Shown: one piece after another, positions 58,391-64,000 of the stretch
How the letters are laid out: each line of letters begins with the position of its first letter
Position numbering within the stretch: position 1 is the stretch's first letter
Origin: Streptomyces roseoviridis
GTDB lineage: Bacteria > Actinomycetota > Actinomycetes > Streptomycetales > Streptomycetaceae
DNA: 64,000 bases
Direction of reading: 5' to 3'
Assembly: GCF_039535235.1 (NCBI RefSeq)
Contig: NZ_BAAAWU010000001.1
Location: 248,001-312,000, forward strand
Translations under genes and position numbers: made by a program
The notes under the pieces: generated by a model
What the model was told of the DNA's origin: nothing
The model's input: only the letters and a program-made list of their open reading frames with translations
Database searches by the model: none

Positions 58391-59407
58391 GTGTTCAGTC
58401 TCATGCCCCTGGGCCGCCGTACCGTCCGCACCGCCTCCGTCGGCGCCCTCGCCGTCGCGGTCTGCACCACCGTGATGGCCGGCAGCGCCACGGCCATCGT
58501 CAACGGGTCGGACTCCACCGAGAGTTACTCCTTCATGGCGGTCATCCCGGAGTCGGCGCCGTCGCAGGGGCTGATCGACGGGAACTGCGGGGCGTCGCTG
58601 ATCGACCGGCAGTGGGTGCTGACGGCGGCCCACTGCCTCGCGGTCGAGGGCATCGAACTCGACGGCATCGTGCGCATCGGCACCGACCACCGCAAGTCCG
58701 GCGGCACGGTCCGCAAGATCGACCGGTCCTTCGTCCACCCCGGCTACGTCAACGGTGACAACAGGGCCGCCAACAAGAACGACATCGCGCTGATACGCCT
58801 GGACCGCCCCGTCACCCAGAAGCCCATCAAGATCGCCGACGAGCCCGGGCGGCCCGGCACACCCACCCGGCTCCTGGGCTTCGGCACCACCAGCGACACC
58901 AAACTCACCTTCCCCGACCGGCTGCAGGAGCTGAACACCCGCAGGGGCGCCGAGTCCGAATGCGCGCCGGGATACGCGGACCGCACACGCCTGTGCACGA
59001 TCACCACCCAGCCGAAGTCCATGGCCTGCTTCGGCGACTCCGGCGGACCGCAGATCAAGAAGGGGCGGGGCGACCGCTGGGAGCTGATCGGCGTCACCTC
59101 CGGGCCCGGTGCCCCGAAGGTGCCGTGCTCCGAGGGCCCCGGCCTCTACACCAGCGCACCCGCCTACCTGAACTGGATCACCAAGACGATGAAGGCCAAC
59201 GCCCCCGCGCGGTCCACCACGCCCCCGGCCGCCGACCAGGGCTCCGGCCTCGCCACGACCGGCGCGGCTGACACGAGCTCCGTACTGGCCGAGACCGGCA
59301 CCGACGACCACACCGCCGCGATCGCCGGTGCGGCCGGCGCCCTGATCGTCGCCGGTGGCGGCGCCGCCGCCGTCCTGCACGGCCGCAAGGCCCGCAACGC
59401 CGCCTGA
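58391..59407 (+). CDS. Secreted trypsin-like serine protease with LAxTG sortase signal
   Basis: The 338-residue S1 protease begins with a signal peptide ([20 protein letters not shown]) cut just before [10 protein letters not shown], so no zymogen propeptide is present. The triad is complete: His 81 (LTAAHC), Asp 131 (KNDIALI) and Ser 217 (GDSGGP). The C-terminus has two LAxTG motifs (LATTG 286-290 and LAETG 298-302), a membrane helix and a basic tail (HGRKARN). That is the class E sortase sorting signal of Streptomyces, so it is probably wall-linked. It starts at a GTG with aaaggga upstream. No sortase gene is in the window. Confidence 0.93.
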   Translation: MFSLMPLGRRTVRTASVGALAVAVCTTVMAGSATAIVNGSDSTESYSFMAVIPESAPSQGLIDGNCGASLIDRQWVLTAAHCLAVEGIELDGIVRIGTDHRKSGGTVRKIDRSFVHPGYVNGDNRAANKNDIALIRLDRPVTQKPIKIADEPGRPGTPTRLLGFGTTSDTKLTFPDRLQELNTRRGAESECAPGYADRTRLCTITTQPKSMACFGDSGGPQIKKGRGDRWELIGVTSGPGAPKVPCSEGPGLYTSAPAYLNWITKTMKANAPARSTTPPAADQGSGLATTGAADTSSVLAETGTDDHTAAIAGAAGALIVAGGGAAAVLHGRKARNAA

Positions 59408-59576
59408 GCCGAACAGCCCTCAAGGGCGTCGCCCGCCGCCTTGCGGACGTGTCGGCGCCACCGGCACCACCGGCACCACCGGTTGAAACAACTCCCGTAA
59501 CCCGTAGGGGACAAGGCGCTCCGCGATGATCACGGTCGAGGGTCGACGTCGACGAACCCGCCGGATGCGACGACGT

Positions 59577-60581
59577 CTAAGGCCGGCGGGCCGTTCGCCT
59601 GCGGTCGGCGGGGGCGAGTCCGTGCTCGCGCAGCCAGCGGAGGTGCTCGACGGCGGTCGCGCCCCGGCCCCCGGCGTGGTCGCCGAAGGGCCATTGCCTG
59701 ATGTCCTTCTCGCCCGCGTAGGCGCCGAACGCGGCGAGCACGGTGGACGGCGGGCAGACCGGGTCCATCAGGCCGGCGCTGAAGAGCGCGGGAGCGGTGG
59801 CCCGGCGGGCGAAGTGGACGCCGTCGAAGTGGTTCAGCGTGGCGAAGACCTGGTCCGTCGCGTACGGGGCGTGGTGGCGGAGGTAGTCGACGAGTTCGGT
59901 GTACGGCCCCTCGGTCGCCGTCTCGGCGCCGCGCCGGATGTGGCAGAGGAACGGTACGTCGGGCAGGGCCCCGGCGATGCGGTCGCCGGCGAGCCCGGCG
60001 ACGGCCAGGGCGAGGCCACCGCCCTGGCTGGCGCCCTGGACGACGATGCGCTCCGCGTCGACGTGGGGGATCGTGCGGGCGGCGTCAACCGCCCGGACGC
60101 AGTCGGTGACGAGGCGTCGGTAGTAGTGCGCGAAGGGCGACTCGATGCCCCTGGTCATGTAGCCGTGCACCCAGTGGGTCGCGCTGTCCGGGTGGGGATC
60201 GGGGGTGTCGTGGCCCTGGCCGCGGCTGTCGACGACGAGGTGGGCGTAGCCGGCCGAGGCGTACAGGAGGTGGTCGACGGTCTGCCCGCGGCCGCCGCTG
60301 TAGCCGATGTACGTGATCACCGTCGGCAGGGGTTCCTCGGCCTCGGAGGGGACGAGCAGCCATGCGGCCACCGGCTGGCCGGCCCAGCCGGCGAACCGCA
60401 CGTCGTAGGTGTCGAGGGTGGTCAGGGGCGAGTCGGCCACGGGGCGGATCTCGAGGTCGCCGCCGGCCTGCCGGGCCGTCCGCAGGGTTTCGGTCCAGAA
60501 GGCGTCGAATTCCGCGGGTTCCTGTGGGGGTTCGGCCGCGCGGGCGGCCGGGTGGTCCGGGGGAAGGTCGGTGTACGGCAC
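59577..60581 (-). CDS. CE7-family acetyl(xylan) esterase/cephalosporin deacetylase
   Basis: The 334-residue protein is a CE7 carbohydrate esterase that removes acetyl groups from sugars and oligosaccharides in the cytoplasm. It shows the family RGQG motif (VVDSRGQGHD, residue 120), the nucleophile elbow VVQGASQGGGLAL (Ser 185), Asp 273 (AGLMDPVCPPST) and His 302 (WPFGDHAGG). No signal peptide is present. It starts at a GTG with caggag 8 nt upstream. With the adjacent mannanase it could complete the degradation of acetylated mannan or xylan. Confidence 0.93.
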   Translation of the reverse strand: MPYTDLPPDHPAARAAEPPQEPAEFDAFWTETLRTARQAGGDLEIRPVADSPLTTLDTYDVRFAGWAGQPVAAWLLVPSEAEEPLPTVITYIGYSGGRGQTVDHLLYASAGYAHLVVDSRGQGHDTPDPHPDSATHWVHGYMTRGIESPFAHYYRRLVTDCVRAVDAARTIPHVDAERIVVQGASQGGGLALAVAGLAGDRIAGALPDVPFLCHIRRGAETATEGPYTELVDYLRHHAPYATDQVFATLNHFDGVHFARRATAPALFSAGLMDPVCPPSTVLAAFGAYAGEKDIRQWPFGDHAGGRGATAVEHLRWLREHGLAPADRRRTARRP

Positions 60582-60780
60582 GGGAGTCTCCTGACGGTGC
60601 GGGCCGGCCGGGCCCGTCGCGTTGCGGGGGGGTTGTGCGCCGGCCGTGGGGGCGGTACGCGGGGACCTCCCCCGGCGGTCGGCGCCGTGGGGGGGGGTGG
60701 CCGCGCCGGGGCGGCGGAGGGTGCGGGCCGCCCCCGCGGGTCTGGGGTGGGCCGCCCCCGCGGGTCGGGGGTGGGCCGGG

Positions 60781-62409
60781 TCAGCTGCTGGTGCAGGCGG
60801 CGCCGTTGAGGGTGAAGGCGGCGGGGACGCCGTTGCCGCCGGTGGACGAGGCGCTGAGGCCGAAGCCGACGCTGCCGCCGGCCGGGATGTTCTCGGTCCA
60901 CGGCTCGTGGGTGGCGTGCACCTGCCTGCCCTCCTGCCTGACCTTGGCGTTCCAGGCGGAGGTCACCGTCTGGCCGCCGGGGAAGGCGAAGTCGAGCCGC
61001 CAGCCCTGGACGGGACGGGTGCCGGTGTTGCGGACGGTGACGTCGGCGTTGAAGCCGGTGCCCCAGTCCTGCAGCCGGTAGGTGACGGTGCAGCTTCCGG
61101 TGGAGGGGCCGGCCGGGGTCGTGACGGTGGTGCTCGCGGAGCGCGGGGAGCGGTTGCCGGCGGCGTCCCGGGCGTACACGGCGAAGGTGTGGGCGGTGGC
61201 GGGGGTGAGTCCGGTGAGCGTGGCGCTCGTGCCGGTGGTGGTGGTCACGGTGGTCTCGGCCGGGCCGTCGACGCGTACGAGGTCATAGCCGGTGACGCCG
61301 GTGTCGTCGGTGGCGGCGGCCCAGGTCAGCCGGGCGCCGGTGGCGGTCACGTCGGACGCGGTGGGGGTTCCGGGGGCGGTCGGCGCCTGGGTGTCGCCGC
61401 CTCCGGCACCGCCGTAGACGCCGGCCTCGCGCGAGGTCTGCCGGATGCCGTCGGTGCCGTTGAACAGGCGCTGACCCCAGGGCGTGAGCCGGCTCGCGTC
61501 GAAGTCGGTGGCGAGGTCGAGGTACTCCACTCCCCCGCCGTTGCCGCTCCACGACCAGCCGAGGTAGCCGAGGTCCAGCTGCCGGGCGGTGGCCATGACG
61601 GCGTCCTCGTCCGGGTTGCCGTCGGAGTGGTCGTTGCCGAACTCGCCGACCACCAGCGGGATCTTCCGGGTGACGAAGCTGTTCAGATACGACTGGACCT
61701 CGGCGGCGGTGTCGTAGACGCCGTACATGTGGACGGAGAAGACGGTGTTGCGCTCCGGGTCGGCGGCGAGGACGGCGGGGGCGTTGTCCCGCATGGTGTG
61801 CGACCAGTCCTGGCCCCAGTCGGGGGCGTCCGCCATGAGGGTGTGGTGGAAGCCGGCGGCGCGCAGCCGGGTGACGGCGTTCTTGGTGTCCTCGGTCCAG
61901 GCGCCGTGGCCGGTGTTGCCGTGCGGTTCGTTGCCGAGGTTGATGATGACGTACTTCTCCTGGCCCTTGACCGCGCCGGCGACCTCGAGCCAGTAGTCGA
62001 CCGCCTTGCCGAGGGACACGGCGCCGCTCTGCTCGCCGTAGCCGGTGGTGTCGTGGGCTTCGAGGACACAGACCAGCTTGTTGGCCTTGCATCGGGTGAC
62101 GACGTCCGCGATGTCGGCGGCGTCGTTCTTGGCCCACCGGTCACCCGTGCTGAGCACGACGCGGGCCGAGTTGGCGCCGAGCGCCTTGAGGTCGGCGAGG
62201 GCGCGGTCGGTCCGGCCGGGGTACCAGGTGTGGGCGAGGTTGACGCCCCGGAAGACGAAGTCCTGGCCGCCCGCGTCGAGGAGACGGCCGTCGGCGACGT
62301 GGAAGCCGGGGGTGGGGGTGCCGGCGGCGTGGGCCGTGTCGGGCACGGTGGTCGCCGCGGCGGCGACGGCGAGCAGCGCTCCCGCGGCGGTGGCCAGTGT
62401 CCTGATCAT
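60781..62409 (-). CDS. Secreted GH5 beta-mannanase with FnIII and CBM2
   Basis: The 542-residue product has a signal peptide ending near TAHA (residue 28) and a GH5 catalytic domain (about 31-345). An FnIII linker domain (about 350-436) and a CBM2-type cellulose-binding domain (about 440-542, with terminal paired cysteines) follow. The acid/base is in VIINLGNEPHGN (Glu 161) and the nucleophile in PLVVGEFGND (Glu 256). The segment VFRGVNLAHTWYPGRT resembles Streptomyces mannanases, so beta-1,4-mannan is the likely substrate, though endoglucanase activity cannot be excluded. The ATG at 62409 has tgggag 8 nt upstream. It probably depends on a LacI-type regulator. Confidence 0.9.
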   Translation of the reverse strand: MIRTLATAAGALLAVAAAATTVPDTAHAAGTPTPGFHVADGRLLDAGGQDFVFRGVNLAHTWYPGRTDRALADLKALGANSARVVLSTGDRWAKNDAADIADVVTRCKANKLVCVLEAHDTTGYGEQSGAVSLGKAVDYWLEVAGAVKGQEKYVIINLGNEPHGNTGHGAWTEDTKNAVTRLRAAGFHHTLMADAPDWGQDWSHTMRDNAPAVLAADPERNTVFSVHMYGVYDTAAEVQSYLNSFVTRKIPLVVGEFGNDHSDGNPDEDAVMATARQLDLGYLGWSWSGNGGGVEYLDLATDFDASRLTPWGQRLFNGTDGIRQTSREAGVYGGAGGGDTQAPTAPGTPTASDVTATGARLTWAAATDDTGVTGYDLVRVDGPAETTVTTTTGTSATLTGLTPATAHTFAVYARDAAGNRSPRSASTTVTTPAGPSTGSCTVTYRLQDWGTGFNADVTVRNTGTRPVQGWRLDFAFPGGQTVTSAWNAKVRQEGRQVHATHEPWTENIPAGGSVGFGLSASSTGGNGVPAAFTLNGAACTSS

Positions 62410-62727
62410 GTGCGGTGCTCCCAACTCGGTCGCGCGCATGCGCCGGACGGTGCCCTGGCATGCGGGCCTGCCTGACATGGAGGGTGCGGTGCTGCCGGCC
62501 CCGCGGTATGACGCGTCGCCGGGGGGCGACCGGCGGGAGCCGGTGGATTCCCGCTGCCCGGTGTGGTTCTGCGGCTCTCACCGAGCAGCGGGCGGAAGCG
62601 CGCCGCGCCGGTGGGGTGGTGTCCCCGCGCGGCGGTGGCGTGGCGGATTCGCGAGACGTCCGGCGACCGGGAATGAGGTTAGAGGGGAGCGGGCAGCAAA
62701 AACAAGAGCCGGACCTAACCGGTTAAG
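62410..62727. other. Long promoter region of the mannanase
   Basis: About 320 bp without a gene separate the mannanase start from the manA fragment. The palindrome at 62716-62725 and an A-rich patch (aaaaacaag at 62699-62707) are the only clear signals. Confidence 0.5.
62716..62725. promoter_or_regulatory. LacI-type palindrome upstream of the mannanase
   Basis: The sequence taaccggtta is a perfect palindrome with a central CG, the pattern of LacI-family operators. It lies 307 bp upstream of the mannanase ATG, next to an A-rich region, so the promoter may be far upstream. A related, imperfect site (ttaacgggtt) lies at 62975-62984. Confidence 0.6.
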
Positions 62728-62934
62728 TCAGATCGGCGGATTCGGACGGGGCGGCTCCGCCGGGAACCGGGAGGCGACCTCCATGCCGACCGTGGAGCGG
62801 AAGGCCGTCCGCTCGCCCGCGAGCGAGACGGCCTCGGAGGCGGGGACGTGGACGGCGTACCCCGGTGCGATCGGGAGGGTCTCGCCCGCCGCGGCCGAGG
62901 TCACCCGGGCCTCTCCCCCGGCGCGAACAGGCAA
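62728..62934 (-). pseudogene. Possible C-terminal fragment of mannose-6-phosphate isomerase
   Basis: The minus-strand frame reads AGGEARVTSAAAGETLPIAPGYAVHVPASEAVSLAGERTAFRSTVGM before a stop at 62728. It resembles the cupin-like C-terminus of type I mannose-6-phosphate isomerase (pattern L-x-P-G-x-A-x-x-V-P-A-S-x-x-x-x-L-x-G). Nothing of the catalytic N-terminal part is present upstream. If right, it is the remnant of a manA gene beside a mannanase gene. The match rests on pattern memory and may be accidental. Confidence 0.35.
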
Positions 62935-63226
62935 TGCGTCCCACGCCCTGAGGGCTCATGACCACGTTGTCCAGTTAACGGGTTCAGTTGAGCCGTCGTC
63001 TGGTAAGACCAGGGCCGATGTAGGACCAGAGCCGATGCGAGCTCCCGCCGGGACGGCGCCACCGCATCGGCTCACGCTCGGCCCTGTATTCCCGCAGCCG
63101 CCTGCACGCCCCCTCCCGAAGGACTCCCTTGCCATGACCCACTCCGCGGCCCTGCGCCCGGCTTCGGGTCCGGCGCCGCCGCGTCCGCCGATGCCGCCGC
63201 GTCCGCCGATGCAGCAGCCGCCCGGC
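62935..63226. other. Intergenic stretch with direct repeats
   Basis: No gene is seen. Repeated 12-bp units (ccgccgcgtccgccgatg, near 63175-63210) and the imperfect palindrome at 62975-62984 are present. The stretch is also the 3' flank of the oxidoreductase. Confidence 0.5.
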
Positions 63227-64000
63227 TCAGCCCGCGTCGAGGGCGTTGCGCAGGCCGAGGCGGTGGCGCAGCCGGTCGTGGCGCTTGAACCCGTCCATCT
63301 CCGGGGCGCGGAAGAGCGGTCGCACGGTGCAGCGCGCGGCGGTGGAGCCCGTACGGTCGAGCAGGGCGTTGACGGCCTGGCGGGCCGAGGCGTTGGCGCC
63401 CTCCATGGTCGCCAGGTCGATGTCGACGGCCACATAGTCGCCGGCGAGGTACAGGTTCGGGATCCGGGTGGCGGCCTGCGGCCGGTTGTGGAAGGTGCCG
63501 ACCGGGTGGATGAGGAGTTGGTCCTCGTTCGTCGGGTGCGGTGTGCCGAGGCCGTCGACGCCCGGATCGAGGAACCAGGAGTGCAGTGCCGAGTCCTTCA
63601 GCACCGTACGGCCGGCGTCGTTGAACGCGGCCTTCAGCTGGGCCCAGACCTCGCGGGCGACCTCGCTGCGGGTGCACTGCTTGGCCGTCTTGCCGTAGAG
63701 GACGCCGGGCCGGTCCCATTCGGAGATGTCGACGGAGAGACAGTCGACGGCGGCCCCGTCGCCGTAGTCGGCGGGGAAGTCACGGGACGGCCAGTGGCGT
63801 GCCTGCTGGATCGCCGTCAAGGACCAGGGGGAGTCGATGCAGTTGGCGTGCCCGGCGAGCAGCGGCGCGCGCTCGGTGAGATAGAACTGGATGCCGGTCA
63901 TCCAGTCGGTCTCGAGCCGGTCGCACCGCGCGAGCTGCGGGTCGGCCGCCCGCAGCGCCGCACCCCAGGTCCGTCGCGCGTGCTCCACCGGGATCGCGCA
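63227..64000 (-). CDS. FAD-dependent oxidoreductase (amine oxidase/phytoene desaturase-like), 5' end outside window
   Basis: Only the C-terminal 257 or so residues are inside the window; translation continues past position 64000. The visible part resembles amine-oxidase/phytoene-desaturase-type flavoproteins. It has WMTGIQFYLTERAPLLAGHANCIDSPWSLTAIQQARHW, then LYLAGDYVAVDIDLATMEGANASARQAVNALL, the FAD-binding C-terminal segment, and an unusual basic tail (MDGFKRHDRLRHRLGLRNALDAG). HpnE-like squalene oxidases have a similar SPWSLT motif. The gene is incomplete, so the start and substrate cannot be determined. Confidence 0.85.
   Translation of the reverse strand, partial: CAIPVEHARRTWGAALRAADPQLARCDRLETDWMTGIQFYLTERAPLLAGHANCIDSPWSLTAIQQARHWPSRDFPADYGDGAAVDCLSVDISEWDRPGVLYGKTAKQCTRSEVAREVWAQLKAAFNDAGRTVLKDSALHSWFLDPGVDGLGTPHPTNEDQLLIHPVGTFHNRPQAATRIPNLYLAGDYVAVDIDLATMEGANASARQAVNALLDRTGSTAARCTVRPLFRAPEMDGFKRHDRLRHRLGLRNALDAG

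Overview
The window is high-GC actinobacterial DNA and almost certainly comes from a Streptomyces chromosome. The base composition, GTG/TTG starts, a complete conservon operon (cvnA-B-C-D), DUF6397, DUF6328 and DUF6221 proteins, a LAxTG sortase substrate, and secreted hydrolases with Streptomyces-style modular architecture all point there. No tRNA, rRNA, CRISPR array, prophage or large biosynthetic cluster was seen. I count about 54 intact genes, four or five decayed ones, two metabolite riboswitches and a series of palindromic operator candidates.

Layout. 0.3-6.2 kb: two coupled flavin (luciferase-like) monooxygenases, a CocE/NonD-type hydrolase and a SpoIIE/PP2C phosphatase. 6.2-12 kb: an MFS exporter with its TetR regulator and twin operators, a GDT1-family Mn exporter behind a yybP-ykoY manganese riboswitch, and a TetR-AidB pair. 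12-12.7 kb: remains of an M20 amidohydrolase. 12.9-16.1 kb: a small protein, a polyprenyl diphosphate synthase, a rubber-oxygenase/MpaB-type (DUF2236) protein and a cupin. 16.3-19.8 kb: a secreted PHB-depolymerase-like enzyme, a wrecked IS5-type element that may enclose a DUF6221 gene, and a frameshifted metallo-beta-lactamase-fold hydrolase.

19.9-33.5 kb: SRPBCC and TetR genes divergent from an FAD monooxygenase, PadR, a Bcp peroxiredoxin, an uncharacterised membrane protein, an orphan actin-like (MreB-like) protein, a SnoaL-LUD fusion protein, an I36 inhibitor plus lipoprotein pair, small unknown proteins, an ATP-dependent DNA ligase (LigB type) and DUF6397. 33.5-39.6 kb: a conservon signalling operon with an extra roadblock gene at its end and an MHYT membrane sensor upstream. 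39.7-49.9 kb: a methyltransferase, an unknown protein, a secreted tannase-like hydrolase, a MOSC protein, a fatty acid desaturase, and an SNF2 helicase translationally coupled to a SWIM zinc-finger protein.

50-64 kb: a mycothiol-enzyme-like pseudogene, a septum-formation-like membrane protein, folD behind a ZTP riboswitch, a CBS protein, three small stress-type proteins, a triple-Nudix protein, a LacI regulator, a sortase-anchored trypsin, a CE7 deacetylase, a GH5 mannanase with FnIII and CBM2, a possible manA fragment, and the 3' part of an FAD oxidoreductase cut by the window edge. The LacI, CE7 and GH5 genes and the LacI-type palindrome upstream of the mannanase suggest a mannan-utilisation neighbourhood. 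The main leads for novelty are the prenyl synthase / prenyl-chain oxygenase / cupin group, the SnoaL-LUD fusion, the possible passenger gene inside IS ends, and the five-gene conservon with its MHYT neighbour.
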